NCBI RefSeq assembly: GCF_024764775.1
Contig: NZ_JALIGC010000034.1
Location: 186,001-250,000, forward strand
Length of the DNA stretch: 64,000 nt
DNA from: Scandinavium manionii
GTDB lineage: Bacteria; Pseudomonadota; Gammaproteobacteria; Enterobacterales; Enterobacteriaceae
Reading direction: 5' to 3'
The notes under the pieces are model-generated. The model did no database searches, was not told the DNA's origin, and saw only the letters and a list, made by a program, of their open reading frames with translations. This document shows positions 25,030 to 35,090 of the stretch, in pieces. Position 1 is the stretch's first letter; each line of letters begins with the position of its first letter. A program made the position numbers and the translations under genes.

Positions 25030-26286
25030 ATGCTTTCCTCAGATGCCCCCATAAGCTGGAAACGGAATCTCACCATCGCCTGGATCGGCTGCTTTCTTAC
25101 CGGCGCGGCCTTCAGCCTGGTCATGCCTTTCCTGCCGCTATACGTCGAACAACTCGGCGTCACCGGACACAGCGCGCTAAATATGTGGTCCGGACTGGTA
25201 TTCAGCATCACCTTTCTGTTTTCCGCTATCGCCTCACCGTTTTGGGGAGGACTGGCAGACCGTAAAGGTCGAAAAATCATGCTGCTACGCTCTGCGCTCG
25301 GCATGGCGATTGTGATGGTGCTGATGGGCTTCGCGCAGAATATCTGGCAGTTTCTGGTTCTGCGCGCGCTGTTGGGTCTGCTCGGCGGTTTTGTGCCGAA
25401 CGCCAATGCGCTGATCGCCACTCAAATCCCTCGCAATAAAAGCGGCTGGGCGCTGGGGACGCTTTCCACCGGGGCGGTGAGCGGCGCGCTACTTGGCCCT
25501 TTAGCGGGCGGCCTGATGGCAGACACCTACGGCCTGCGTCCGGTGTTCTTTATGACTGCCAGCGTACTGTTTTTGTGCTTCCTGCTGACACTTTTACTTA
25601 TCCGCGAGCAGTTCGAGCCGGTGCCGAAAAAAGAGATGCTGCACGCCAGAGACGTTCTTTCCTCGCTGAAAAGTCCGAAGCTGGTGCTAAGCCTGTTTAT
25701 CACCACCATGATTATCCAGGTGGCGACCGGTTCCATCGCCCCCATTTTGACGCTGTATGTACGAGAGCTGGCGGGTAACGTCAGCAATATCGCGTTTATC
25801 AGCGGGATGATTGCCTCGGTACCCGGCGTTGCCGCGCTGATCAGCGCCCCTCGCCTGGGCAAGCTGGGCGATAGAATCGGGCCAGAAAAAATCCTGATTG
25901 CGGCGCTGATCATCTCCGTTCTGCTGTTAATCCCGATGTCATTTGTGCAAACCCCCTGGCAGCTTGGCCTGCTGCGCTTTCTGCTCGGTGCTGCCGACGG
26001 GGCGCTGCTGCCCGCGGTTCAGACACTGCTGGTGTACAATTCCACCAACCAAATTGCCGGACGCATTTTCAGCTATAACCAGTCATTCCGCGATATCGGT
26101 AACGTCACCGGGCCACTGATTGGCGCCTCGGTTTCGGCGAGCTACGGTTTTCGCACAGTGTTCCTGGTGACCGCGAGTGTGGTCATGTTCAACGCCATTT
26201 ACACTGGCCTGAGTATGCGCCGTACACGACAGGCTGCCCTCGCCTCAGTGCAGAATGAAAGTGAAGACTCGTCTGCGGTGAATTAA
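25030..26286 (+). CDS. mdtG: MFS efflux transporter MdtG
   Basis: The ATG at 25030 gives 418 residues starting MLSSDAPISWKRNLTIAWIG (E. coli 408). Twelve hydrophobic segments are present, with the MFS motif GGLADRKGRKIMLL at about 80-93 and repeat motifs near PRLGKLGDRIGPEK. It is a drug:H+ antiporter linked to fosfomycin and deoxycholate tolerance in E. coli, where the gene belongs to the Mar/Sox/Rob regulon. No mar box was assigned by eye. An upstream TTG at 24997 is less likely as start. Confidence 0.95.
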   Translation: MLSSDAPISWKRNLTIAWIGCFLTGAAFSLVMPFLPLYVEQLGVTGHSALNMWSGLVFSITFLFSAIASPFWGGLADRKGRKIMLLRSALGMAIVMVLMGFAQNIWQFLVLRALLGLLGGFVPNANALIATQIPRNKSGWALGTLSTGAVSGALLGPLAGGLMADTYGLRPVFFMTASVLFLCFLLTLLLIREQFEPVPKKEMLHARDVLSSLKSPKLVLSLFITTMIIQVATGSIAPILTLYVRELAGNVSNIAFISGMIASVPGVAALISAPRLGKLGDRIGPEKILIAALIISVLLLIPMSFVQTPWQLGLLRFLLGAADGALLPAVQTLLVYNSTNQIAGRIFSYNQSFRDIGNVTGPLIGASVSASYGFRTVFLVTASVVMFNAIYTGLSMRRTRQAALASVQNESEDSSAVN

Positions 26287-26380
26287 TCCATCAGGATGAT
26301 TTTTCGTCTGACGTTCTTGCTTAATCTAAACTTCGTCTATTCTTTTCCTGAAAACCACGTCAAACCGCAGGGAGAATGAG

Positions 26381-26755
26381 ATGACTATGTACGCCACGCT
26401 CGACGAAGCTATTGATGCGGCTCGTGAAGAGTTCGTTGCCAGCAGCCCCAATCCGGGAGAGGAAGAACTCAGTGTTCAGCAGCTCAACTTACAGAAATAC
26501 ATCCTGCAGGATGGCGATATTATGTGGCAGGCCGAATTCTTTGCCACTGAAGGCGAAGAAGGCGAATGCCTGCCGATGGTGAGCGGAGAAGGTGCGCAAA
26601 GCGTCTTTGACGGCGATTTCGACGAGATTGAGCTGACTCAGGAGTGGATTGAAGAAAATACGCTCCACGAGTGGGATGAGGGCGAATTTCAGCTCGAACC
26701 GCCTCTGGACACCGAAGAGGGCCAGACGGCAGCCGACGAGTGGGATGAACGCTAG
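26381..26755 (+). CDS. msyB: Acidic protein MsyB
   Basis: The 124-residue, strongly acidic product is the same length as E. coli MsyB and shares the ends MTMYATLDEAIDAAREEF and TAADEWDER. The E. coli gene was found as a multicopy suppressor of secY/secA defects and is stationary-phase regulated. The cellular role is unclear. Its stop is directly next to the yceK stop on the other strand. Confidence 0.95.
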   Translation: MTMYATLDEAIDAAREEFVASSPNPGEEELSVQQLNLQKYILQDGDIMWQAEFFATEGEEGECLPMVSGEGAQSVFDGDFDEIELTQEWIEENTLHEWDEGEFQLEPPLDTEEGQTAADEWDER

Positions 26756-26998
26756 TTACTCGTAAGGGCCATGGTTCGCGTCGATGGGTAACAGCAATGT
26801 ATCGAAGACCAGCGAGAACGGCAGATCGAGGATGGTGATGTAACGCCATGCGGAATCTCTGACGTCCCACTGCACGCCGGGATAGTACTGATTTCCGTGC
26901 CCCTGGCCCGGAATGGTCCGACTGATAATGCTGCCGCAGCCGCTCAGCGCGAGCGCCATCAGGCACACTGCCAGGATCCTCACCGCGTTTCTGTTCAT
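26756..26998 (-). CDS. yceK: Small DUF1375 lipoprotein YceK
   Basis: The ATG at 26998 with GAGG upstream gives 80 residues. A lipobox ALSGC is followed by GSIISRTIPGQGHGNQYYPG, as in YceK. An 18-codon longer frame runs over the opgH terminator and is not used. It is an envelope lipoprotein of unknown function, convergent with msyB with no intergenic space. Confidence 0.93.
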   Translation of the reverse strand: MNRNAVRILAVCLMALALSGCGSIISRTIPGQGHGNQYYPGVQWDVRDSAWRYITILDLPFSLVFDTLLLPIDANHGPYE

Positions 26999-27010
26999 CA
27001 AAACCTCATT

Positions 27011-27040
27011 AAAAAAATACCGGTCAATCGACCGGTATTT
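27011..27040 (-). terminator. Terminator after opgH
   Basis: The minus-strand hairpin ATACCGGTC/GACCGGTAT is followed by seven T residues, 27 bp after the opgH stop and before yceK. Confidence 0.9.
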
Positions 27041-27066
27041 TATTTTCAAACGCGTTACCGCGGAAG

Positions 27067-29595
27067 TTACTTCGCTTTAATCGCCGTAGGATTCAGCGTT
27101 ATTTCCGCGTAATTGTTCACCCACGAAGAGTATCTCTCCGGCGAAGACCACACGCGATAGTGCATGCGCGCCATGGTCACCGGATCGCTCAGCAGCACCA
27201 GGCGGCGGTCGCGATTCAGTTTGTCCGGCGTTTCGTTCAGCGCCTGCTCAACGTGACGGTCGCGGGCAATTTCTTGCACTTTACTGTCACGGTGACGCGC
27301 GGTCGCCATCGCTATTGCCAGGGCGTTAAACGACGGGTTAAATACCGCGTGCATAAAGCCATTGTCCAGCGAACGGGTACGGTTCAGCACCACGTACTTG
27401 TCGGTATCTTTCAGAACCTGCGGCGGGGAATACTCTTCCGGGATCAGGAACAGCTTCCAGCGTTTGGTACGCAGACCGACGGTCGCACGGCTGGAAATCA
27501 CCGACACGAACGGCGACAGGATCAGCGAGAAGACAATCGGTGCCAGCCAGAACAGGAAACGCAAGTCCAGCCACGCCATACCGGCGGCCCACACCAGACC
27601 CAGCAGCAGCTGAGAACCGTGGCGCATGAAGGCTTCACCCCATGGGGTTGAGTCATCATCACGCTGTGGTGAATTCCATACCACTTCCCAGCCAAGGAAC
27701 GCACTGACCACAAACACGGTGTGGAACAGCATACGTACCGGGGCCAGCAACACTGAGAACAATACTTCCAGCAGCAGGGAAAGGGTCACGCGGCAGAAAC
27801 CGCCAAACTCTTTCGATCCTTTGCACCAGATGAGGATGATACTCAGCAGCTTAGGCAGGAACAGCAGCACCATAGTGGACGCAAACAGCGCGATAGCGAG
27901 TTCCGGACGCCACTGTGGCCACACCGGGAACAGCTGACGCGGCTGCAGGAAGTACTGCGGCTCGGTGAGCGCATGAACCACCTGGAGCGCCGTCGACAAC
28001 GCCAGGAACATAAACCACAGCGGCGCAGACAGGTATGACATTACCCCCGTCAGGAACACCGCACGGTGTACCGGGTGCATGCCTTTTACGAGGAACAGAC
28101 GGAAGTTCATTAGGTTCCCGTGACACCAGCGACGGTCACGTTTCAGTTCGTCCAGCAGGTTTGGCGGCAGCTCTTCATACGAACCTGGCAAGTCATAGGC
28201 AATCCACACGCCCCATCCTGCACGACGCATCAGCGCCGCTTCCACGAAGTCGTGGGAGAGGATAGAACCGGCAAACGAACCTTCGCCCGGCAATGGTGCC
28301 AGCGCACAGTGCTCAATGAACGGCTTCACGCGGATAATGGCATTATGACCCCAGTAGTGGGATTCACCCAACTGCCAGAAGTGCAGACCAGCGGTAAACA
28401 GCGGGCCGTAAACGCGGGTCGCAAACTGTTGGCAACGCGCATACAGCGTGTCCATGCCAGAAGCTTTTGGCGAAGACTGGATGATCCCGGCGTTCGGGTT
28501 CGCTTCCATCAGACGCACCAGGCCACACAGACAGTCACCGGTCATGACGGAGTCAGCGTCCAGCACCACCATGTAGCTGTACTGATTGCCCCAACGACGG
28601 CAGAAGTCATCGATGTTGCCGCTTTTACGCTTCACACGACGACGACGACGACGGTAGAAAATCTGCCCTTCGCCCTGCACTTCTGCAATCAGCTCCATCC
28701 ACGCTTTCTGCTCACGCATACAGATATCAGGGTCATAACTGTCACTGAGCACGTACACGTCGAAATGCTTGTGGTTACCGGTGGCTTTCACCGATTCCCA
28801 GGTCGCTCGCAGGCCTGCAAATACGCGGTCTACGTCTTCGTTACAGATAGGCATGATAAGCGCGGTGCGATGTTCAGGATTCAGCGCTTCGTCACCGACG
28901 GTTGACGCTGAAATACTGTATTTATCGCGGCCAATCAGCAGTTGCAGGAAGCCCATTAAGGCGGTCCAGAAACCGGCGGAAACCCAACAGAACAGGATGG
29001 CGAAAAGGATGAGGATCCCCGTTTGCAGCACGTATGGCAGCAGCTGCATAAAGGAAACCAGCAGATCCTGGCCGCGCATGTCCATTGGGTTAACCAGCGC
29101 CCAGCCCTGATACGGCAGAATAGTTTTCATATACCAGGTTGCGACGACGGTTTGCGCCAGCGTCAGCAACAGCAGAATGTAACGACGGATAGTCCCGACG
29201 GTACGCCACTTGGTCTCATGCTCACGCTCTTCCTGAGTCAGGCGTGACAAATAACGCGGCTGAACCTCACGGCCCAGCATTCTGTCCCAGAAGCGACCAA
29301 TCGGGTTGGTGCGCCATGGGTCCGGGAACATTGAAGAACGCGTCGCTTTTGGCATAGCCTCGAGCTGTGTGCGCCCTTCCGCGTCTTTGATTAACTGCCC
29401 TTCAGCCAGCGAATCCGGCCACGCCTGCTCCAGACGCGCTTTTACCGAACCGAGCGGTGAATCATCTTCACGCGTAATAGGGGTCTGTTCGGTATCCAGC
29501 GCCTGATGCAGAGCACGAAAATCAGTGGTCGGCAATGCGGTCTTCTCAATATCAGAGAGAGGCATTGCATCGATGTATTCGTTTATCTTATTCAT
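27067..29595 (-). CDS. opgH: Glucans biosynthesis glucosyltransferase OpgH
   Basis: The ATG at 29595 gives 842 residues (847 in E. coli). It is a polytopic membrane protein with a cytoplasmic family-2 glycosyltransferase domain. Visible motifs are YMVVLDADSVMTGD, a second Asp in SHDFVEA, and KRDRRWCHGN, a Q/RXXRW-type site. The Arg run after IFYRR is normal for OpgH. OpgH elongates the beta-1,2-glucan backbone of osmoregulated periplasmic glucans; its N-terminus can bind FtsZ in E. coli. It overlaps opgG by 8 bp (ATGAATAA), so the two are coupled. Confidence 0.97.
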   Translation of the reverse strand: MNKINEYIDAMPLSDIEKTALPTTDFRALHQALDTEQTPITREDDSPLGSVKARLEQAWPDSLAEGQLIKDAEGRTQLEAMPKATRSSMFPDPWRTNPIGRFWDRMLGREVQPRYLSRLTQEEREHETKWRTVGTIRRYILLLLTLAQTVVATWYMKTILPYQGWALVNPMDMRGQDLLVSFMQLLPYVLQTGILILFAILFCWVSAGFWTALMGFLQLLIGRDKYSISASTVGDEALNPEHRTALIMPICNEDVDRVFAGLRATWESVKATGNHKHFDVYVLSDSYDPDICMREQKAWMELIAEVQGEGQIFYRRRRRRVKRKSGNIDDFCRRWGNQYSYMVVLDADSVMTGDCLCGLVRLMEANPNAGIIQSSPKASGMDTLYARCQQFATRVYGPLFTAGLHFWQLGESHYWGHNAIIRVKPFIEHCALAPLPGEGSFAGSILSHDFVEAALMRRAGWGVWIAYDLPGSYEELPPNLLDELKRDRRWCHGNLMNFRLFLVKGMHPVHRAVFLTGVMSYLSAPLWFMFLALSTALQVVHALTEPQYFLQPRQLFPVWPQWRPELAIALFASTMVLLFLPKLLSIILIWCKGSKEFGGFCRVTLSLLLEVLFSVLLAPVRMLFHTVFVVSAFLGWEVVWNSPQRDDDSTPWGEAFMRHGSQLLLGLVWAAGMAWLDLRFLFWLAPIVFSLILSPFVSVISSRATVGLRTKRWKLFLIPEEYSPPQVLKDTDKYVVLNRTRSLDNGFMHAVFNPSFNALAIAMATARHRDSKVQEIARDRHVEQALNETPDKLNRDRRLVLLSDPVTMARMHYRVWSSPERYSSWVNNYAEITLNPTAIKAK

Positions 29596-31123
29596 TAGCA
29601 GGTAGCTGATAGCTCCAGGTTTCACTCAGCGTCTGATCGCCATTGACCAGGGCCGCACGCATGTCGGTCGTTTTCTTCACATCTTTGACTTTCACACGCA
29701 TCGTCAGACGCCAGCCTTTTGTCATCGGGTTATAGCGAACATTGCTGTCCACGATTTCTCCGTTGTCACCAATACTGGTCTGGGCGGTAACCGGCGTATC
29801 CTGCGGCATCTTTTTCATGTCCGCACCGGTGTAGTCGACGACAAACGCGATAGTGCCATCGGGCTGACGAATGAGGTTCGACTGCTTCACATCACCTGTT
29901 GAACGACGTGTCTGCATCACATACGCGCTATCCGGTGCGTGCAGTTTGTCTTCGTCACGGCTGAAAGTGATGGTGTATTTGAAGTTCATCTCTTTGCCTG
30001 GGTCCGGCAGCTGATCCGGGGTCCAGTAAGCGACGATGTTATCGTTGGTTTCGTCGTTGGTTGGAATTTCCACCAGCTCGACTTTCCCTTTACCCCAGTC
30101 ACCTTTCGGGGTAATCCACGCGCTTGGGCGCAGGTCATAACGATCGTCCAAATCCTCATAACGCGAGAACTGACGACCACGCTGCAACAGACCAAAGCCT
30201 TGCGGATTTTCGGTCGCGTAGCTGCTCACTGCGAGGTGTTTCGGGTTATTCAGCGGACGCCAAATCCATTCACCGTTACCGGCCAGAATAGACAGACCGT
30301 TAGAGTCATGCAGTTCAGGACGGAAATTGGTGGTCGGAGATGGCTGATTCGGCCCAAACAGGAACATGCTGGTCAGTGGTGCCACGCCCAGTTTGCCCAC
30401 TTTATCGCGCAGGTAAACTTTAGACTGCACATCAACCACGGTATCGCGGCCAGGCATCACGACAAAGCGATAGGCGCCGGTCGCACGCGGGGAATCCAGC
30501 AGTGCATAAATAGTCAGACGTTTGTCGGTCGCTTTTGGACGCTCAATCCAGAACTCACGAAAACGCGGGAACTCTTCGCCGGATGGCAAAGCAGTATCAA
30601 TGGCGAGGCCGCGGGCAGACAAGCCATAGGTTTGGCCCTGACCGAGAACGCGGAAATAGCTGGCTCCGAGCATGCTGACGATTTCGTCGTTTTTATCTTT
30701 GCTGTTGATCGGATACAGCACTTTAAACCCGGCAAAACCCAGATCCTTGACGGTGTCTTTATCATGCTGGACATTGCCAAAATTGAAGTAATCCGGGCTG
30801 TATTTGATTTTCTTCACCGACGTGGCCGTCACTTCATTAATGGCGACTGGCGTGTCGAAATACATCCCCTGATGGTAGAACTCAAGCTTGAACGGAGTCT
30901 TGACCTTGCTCCAGTAAGCTTTGTCGTGGTTAAACTGAATTTGCTGATAATCCGCGTATTTCATGTCGCGGAAAACGGAGGGCAGGTTACTTTTTGGCGC
31001 TTCGTAGCCCTTGCCGGCGAGCGATTTCGCTTCCTTCGCTACATCATCAATACTGAACGCCCATGCAGATGAAGTACACAGGGACAACATTATGGCTGCG
31101 CCTATCCAACGCAGTTTCATCAT
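29588..31123 (-). CDS. opgG: Periplasmic glucans biosynthesis protein OpgG
   Basis: The ATG at 31123 gives 511 residues, as in E. coli OpgG. A 22-residue Sec signal peptide ends SSAWA, followed by FSIDDVAKEAKSLAGKGYEA. An alternative ATG at 31141 adds six residues and has the better-placed purine-rich sequence. OpgG is a periplasmic two-domain beta-sandwich protein needed for glucan branching and synthesis with OpgH. Expression of opgGH is osmotically controlled in E. coli. Confidence 0.96.
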   Translation of the reverse strand: MMKLRWIGAAIMLSLCTSSAWAFSIDDVAKEAKSLAGKGYEAPKSNLPSVFRDMKYADYQQIQFNHDKAYWSKVKTPFKLEFYHQGMYFDTPVAINEVTATSVKKIKYSPDYFNFGNVQHDKDTVKDLGFAGFKVLYPINSKDKNDEIVSMLGASYFRVLGQGQTYGLSARGLAIDTALPSGEEFPRFREFWIERPKATDKRLTIYALLDSPRATGAYRFVVMPGRDTVVDVQSKVYLRDKVGKLGVAPLTSMFLFGPNQPSPTTNFRPELHDSNGLSILAGNGEWIWRPLNNPKHLAVSSYATENPQGFGLLQRGRQFSRYEDLDDRYDLRPSAWITPKGDWGKGKVELVEIPTNDETNDNIVAYWTPDQLPDPGKEMNFKYTITFSRDEDKLHAPDSAYVMQTRRSTGDVKQSNLIRQPDGTIAFVVDYTGADMKKMPQDTPVTAQTSIGDNGEIVDSNVRYNPMTKGWRLTMRVKVKDVKKTTDMRAALVNGDQTLSETWSYQLPANE

Positions 31124-31392
31124 CTGTGGTTTATTTTTCATAAGTAGTAAGCACTTCCCCCTTTGTGTGCTTAAATCGATCCGATCCATTTTAATGGAAA
31201 CTCAAGCAATCCGACAACATAATCCCCATTTTGTTCGGCTCGGTGGCCTATGGAATAAACAACGTTCCACACCGGTATGCACTTTGCGTGCTACTCCTAA
31301 AGACAGGTTCCCGGACTTCGTGTAGGGTTGCTCGAATTTAACTGTTATCGTACTGGCCGATAAGACGATTAGTCTGAGATTTCATTGATTTT

Positions 31393-32553
31393 ATGAATAA
31401 TACACCACCGCAACGCGAATATTTCCTCGACTCCATCCGCGCCTGGCTGATGCTGTTGGGTATCCCTTTCCATATCTCCCTGATTTATTCCAGCCACACC
31501 TGGCACGTCAACAGTGCTGAACCTTCGTGGTGGCTGACGCTGTTCAACGATTTTGTTCACTCATTCCGTATGCAGGTCTTTTTCGTCATTTCCGGCTATT
31601 TCTCGTACATGCTTTTTTTGCGCTATCCAATGAAGAAATGGTGGACGGTGCGCGTGGAGCGCGTCGGCATCCCGATGTTGACTGCCATTCCCCTGTTGAC
31701 GCTGCCGCAATTTTTAATGCTTCAGCACGTTGAGGGAAAATCGGCGACCTGGCATACGCTGACCGGCTATCAAAAATTCAACACTCTGGCGTGGGAACTG
31801 GTGTCTCACCTGTGGTTCCTGTTGGTTCTGGTGGTGCTGACCACACTCGGGCTGGCGCTGTTCCATTGGATCAAAAAACGCCAGCAGGCCTCGATTATCG
31901 CGTTTTTCAATAACGTTTCCATGGGCCAGTTGACCGGGCTGTTCCTTGCACTGGGCATTGTGTACGCCATTATTCGCCGGACGCTGTTCATCGTGTATCC
32001 CCCGATACTCAGCGACGGTATCTTTAATTTCGTGGTGATGCAGACCCTGTTCTATCTGCCGTTCTTTATTCTTGGCGCGCAGGCGTTCGTGAATCCACGT
32101 CTGAAAGATTTGTTCACCACCCCGTCACCGTGGTGCATGGCCGGAGCGGCGCTCGGCTTTATCGCCTATCGCCTGAACCAGCAATACGGCTCTGGCGACG
32201 CCTGGATGTATGAAACCGAATACGTGATTACGATGGTATTGGGCCTGTGGATGGTGAACGTGGTGTTTGCGTTTGGCCACCGGATGTTGAATTTCAAATC
32301 CAGCCGCGTGACCTATTTTGTCAACGCCTCGCTGTTTATTTATCTGGTACACCATCCGCTGACCCTGCTGTACGGCGCGTGGATCACCCCGTACATCCAC
32401 TCCAACCTGGTCGGCTTTATCACTGGTCTGGTGTTCGTTATCGGGATTGCAATTATCCTGTACGAAATTCATCTTCGCATTCCGCTGCTGCGTTTCCTGT
32501 TCTCAGGCAAACCGCAGACGTCGCCGAACAAAACTCAGCCTTCCGCACAGTAA
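31393..32553 (+). CDS. opgC: Glucan succinyltransferase OpgC
   Basis: The 386-residue product has about ten membrane segments and the acyltransferase-3 motif REYFLDSIRAWLMLLGIPFH at its start. The conserved HPLTLLYG lies near the end. OpgC transfers succinyl groups onto periplasmic glucans at the inner membrane. It is divergent from opgGH, sharing a 269 bp control region in which no specific site was assigned. Confidence 0.96.
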   Translation: MNNTPPQREYFLDSIRAWLMLLGIPFHISLIYSSHTWHVNSAEPSWWLTLFNDFVHSFRMQVFFVISGYFSYMLFLRYPMKKWWTVRVERVGIPMLTAIPLLTLPQFLMLQHVEGKSATWHTLTGYQKFNTLAWELVSHLWFLLVLVVLTTLGLALFHWIKKRQQASIIAFFNNVSMGQLTGLFLALGIVYAIIRRTLFIVYPPILSDGIFNFVVMQTLFYLPFFILGAQAFVNPRLKDLFTTPSPWCMAGAALGFIAYRLNQQYGSGDAWMYETEYVITMVLGLWMVNVVFAFGHRMLNFKSSRVTYFVNASLFIYLVHHPLTLLYGAWITPYIHSNLVGFITGLVFVIGIAIILYEIHLRIPLLRFLFSGKPQTSPNKTQPSAQ

Positions 32554-32559
32554 TAGAAA

Positions 32560-32581
32560 CGGGCCGCACAGAGGCGGCCCG
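32560..32581. terminator. Hairpin between opgC and clsC
   Basis: The inverted repeat CGGGCCGC/GCGGCCCG with a six-base loop fills the 29 bp gap between the convergent stops. There is no good T-tract on either side, so it is at best a weak bidirectional terminator. Confidence 0.5.
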
Positions 32582-32582
32582 A

Positions 32583-34034
32583 TTACAACAACCACTCCAC
32601 CGGCAACACATACGCTATCAGCACTAAAATACGCTGCCAGATTTTGGCCTGAGGCTCTTTGCGTAACTCGGTTTCCTGCCCGTCTTCCCTGTCTATCCAG
32701 TGAATTTTTCCCCATCGCGTTAGCTTGAGTTTCCAGGCGGCGTCGCGCTGACTTTTCAGAAAACGATGGTGAATGCGCTGGGCGAGATGCTCGCTGTCGA
32801 TAACCAGCCCCATTTCGGTATTGAGCAGCGCCGAACGCGGGTCGAAATTAAACGAGCCGATAAACACTTTTTTTCCATCAATACTGAAGGTTTTGGCGTG
32901 CAGACTGGAGCCGGAGTTACCGGTCAAACCGCGGTCGCGGATGCCTGGCCGTGGATGTTGCGTCGGTTTCAGCTCGTAAAGTTCGACGCCGTGACGAAGC
33001 AACTTCTTACGCCAGCGCGCATAACCCGCGTGAACCACCGCCACATCATTCGCCGCCAGGGAGTTAGTCAGAATCGCGACTTTCACCCCTTTGCGCACCA
33101 GCTGCAGAATTTGCGCCACACCCGCGCGGCCCGGCACAAAATAAGAAGAGATAATATCGATATTCGATTCGGGCGTACCCATCGCGCGGCGTAATCGTTC
33201 AGGCAGCAAACTGCGCGGGGCAGCTCTCCCCTCCCCTTTGCGCGGATCGTCGCTGAGCAGTTTGGTTTGCGCGTGGATAAAAGATAAATCCCCCTGCGAC
33301 ATGCGCCGGGCAATTTCGGTTGTCGCCAGTTTTTCCAGATAGCGATCAGCGGCAATCTGCTGTTCATCGGAAAATGCCGGCAAAGACGGCTTTACCCTTG
33401 GCGTATTGTCCGATGGAAGCACCTGTTGTAGGGTTGCCACTGATTCACACTGCCAGTAGCGCTCGAAATCCCGTTCCACTTCTGCGACAACGTGCCCTGT
33501 CGCCAGCACGTCAAGATCGGTAAACAAGGGTTCTTCACCGATACCGAAATAGGCATCGCCCACGTTGCGCCCACCGATGATGGTCGCCAGACAGTCCGCA
33601 CTAAAACTTTTGTTATGCATCCGGCGGTTGAGACGCGCAAAATCGGTCAGATAACCCAGCATCCGCAGAGTACGAAATGAAAAGGGGTTGAACAGCCGCA
33701 CGTCAATATTGGGGTGCGCATCCAGTATTTTGAGCGTGTCGTCCAGCCCGCTGGTGTTATTGTCATCCAATAATAATCGTACCTTCACGCCCCGGTCTGC
33801 GGCGTCCATCAGTGCCTGAAACAACAATCGGCCGGAGACGTCGTCTTCCCAGATATAGTACTGCACATCGAGGGTGCGCTCTGCCAGGGCAGCAAGTTGA
33901 TAGCGCGCCGCAAAAGCTTCAAGACTGTCTTCGAGCGTGTGGATCCCACAAACTGTTGCCGAGGCGTTCTCTGAAGAAGCCAGCGCCTGGTGCAGGCGGG
34001 TGTCAGTTTCCCTGCTGGCTAAGTAATCGTGCAT
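32583..34034 (-). CDS. clsC: Cardiolipin synthase ClsC
   Basis: Two phospholipase-D HKD motifs are present (MHNKSFSADCLATIIGGRN and LHAKTFSIDGKKVFIGSFN). The C-terminus ends ILPVEWLL-like (VLPVEWLL), as in E. coli ClsC (473 residues). ClsC makes cardiolipin from phosphatidylglycerol and phosphatidylethanolamine and in E. coli works with YmdB. The start is uncertain: ATG at 34034 (483 residues, overlapping ymdB by 32 bp) or at 34055. The overlap with ymdB is shared with E. coli. Confidence 0.93.
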   Translation of the reverse strand: MHDYLASRETDTRLHQALASSENASATVCGIHTLEDSLEAFAARYQLAALAERTLDVQYYIWEDDVSGRLLFQALMDAADRGVKVRLLLDDNNTSGLDDTLKILDAHPNIDVRLFNPFSFRTLRMLGYLTDFARLNRRMHNKSFSADCLATIIGGRNVGDAYFGIGEEPLFTDLDVLATGHVVAEVERDFERYWQCESVATLQQVLPSDNTPRVKPSLPAFSDEQQIAADRYLEKLATTEIARRMSQGDLSFIHAQTKLLSDDPRKGEGRAAPRSLLPERLRRAMGTPESNIDIISSYFVPGRAGVAQILQLVRKGVKVAILTNSLAANDVAVVHAGYARWRKKLLRHGVELYELKPTQHPRPGIRDRGLTGNSGSSLHAKTFSIDGKKVFIGSFNFDPRSALLNTEMGLVIDSEHLAQRIHHRFLKSQRDAAWKLKLTRWGKIHWIDREDGQETELRKEPQAKIWQRILVLIAYVLPVEWLL

Positions 34035-34533
34035 ATAGATGTGCACTGTCCTCATCAAAGCAAACGAAAGTTACCTGTTCAGGTAACGCGTGGCTGGCAA
34101 GCCAGCGATCGACGGTCGTAAACGCAATCGCCGCCGCAGCAGCTTTAGGATAACCGTAAACGCCGGTACTGATAGCGGGAAAAGCCAGGGTGCGATAACC
34201 GTTGGCTTCCGCCAACTGTAGGCTGTTACGGTAAGCGTCTTCCAGCAACGCAGCTTCGTGCTGTTCCCCACCGTGCCACACCGGCCCGACGGCGTGGATA
34301 ACCGCTTTAGCATTTAGATTACCGGCCTCGGTTATCACCGCGTGACCAGCGGGACACTCCCCTTGCTGCTGGCGCACTTTTTTGCAGGCTTCCAGTAATG
34401 CCGGGCCTGCAGCCCGATGAATGGCCCCGTCCACACCCCCACCCCCCAGTAACGACGGATTGGCGGCGTTGACGATAACATCGACATCGAGGGTAGTGAT
34501 ATCGGCCTGAAGGATTTGGATCCGCGCGTTCAT
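34003..34533 (-). CDS. ymdB: Macrodomain protein YmdB
   Basis: The ATG at 34533 with AGGAGAAA upstream gives 176 residues (177 in E. coli). It is a macrodomain with IVNAANPSLLGGGGVDGAIH (Asn25 and Asp35) and a GVYGYP loop. YmdB deacetylates O-acetyl-ADP-ribose and inhibits RNase III during stress. It is coupled to clsC, which starts inside it. Confidence 0.96.
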   Translation of the reverse strand: MNARIQILQADITTLDVDVIVNAANPSLLGGGGVDGAIHRAAGPALLEACKKVRQQQGECPAGHAVITEAGNLNAKAVIHAVGPVWHGGEQHEAALLEDAYRNSLQLAEANGYRTLAFPAISTGVYGYPKAAAAAIAFTTVDRWLASHALPEQVTFVCFDEDSAHLYARLLSQQGN

Positions 34534-34608
34534 AAATTTCTCCTGCCGAACGTTCACTTAAGTTCAAGTTTAGTCAAAAGCAGGAGAAAGCGTTTATCCG
34601 TAAAGAGG

Positions 34609-34932
34609 TTAACGGTAAGCGATGGTGACGACACCGAGTGTTTTCTGAGGATTAATATAGCGCATGCTAACGGTTGCCGCCTCGTTATTCACGACGTGCC
34701 CCGTAGCGGCCTGCTGGAAAGAAATAGCAGAAGTTTGCACCTGCCCTGCACGATGGCAGCTCATGGAAATATGCTGAGAACCGGTAGAAATGTTGCAAGG
34801 ATCTTCGACAATCGACCCGACAAAATGAATGACGCCACCCTGGGCCTGAGAGGTCGTGGACATTGCGACGCCAGAGAACAATGCCGACGACAGACAGGCA
34901 ACAGCACACAGCTGTTGAGTTAAGGTTTTCAT
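34609..34932 (-). CDS. ymdA: Small fimbrial-like secreted protein YmdA
   Basis: The 107-residue product has a Sec signal peptide (about 1-23). The segment QGGVIHFVGSIVEDPCNIST resembles the N-terminal strand of type 1-type pilin subunits, with a Cys pair (PCNIS and MSCHRA). It sits between csgC and ymdB as in E. coli. Function is unknown and no chaperone-usher genes are nearby. Confidence 0.85.
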   Translation of the reverse strand: MKTLTQQLCAVACLSSALFSGVAMSTTSQAQGGVIHFVGSIVEDPCNISTGSQHISMSCHRAGQVQTSAISFQQAATGHVVNNEAATVSMRYINPQKTLGVVTIAYR

Positions 34933-35090
34933 CGCGTAGCTCCGTGGAATGTAATCATCCCTGAGAGTGAGTTATGCACACGCTGCCCCGCACCGTGCGT
35001 ACTTCAACAACACGACACTGCAAACCCTTAACGTAAAAGTAATCATCACTGTGAATTAACGCCAATCAATCTGTTAAAAATAGGGCGCTG

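Noticed and set aside
28640..28665. CGA/CGT-type short tandem repeat
   Set aside because: It encodes the Arg-rich loop that is a normal conserved feature of OpgH, not an unstable repeat.
29939..31072. 377-codon plus-strand open frame opposite opgG
   Set aside because: It lies fully antisense to opgG, which is conserved end to end. The translation is His/Arg/Gln/Val-rich, as expected for a shadow frame in GC-rich DNA.
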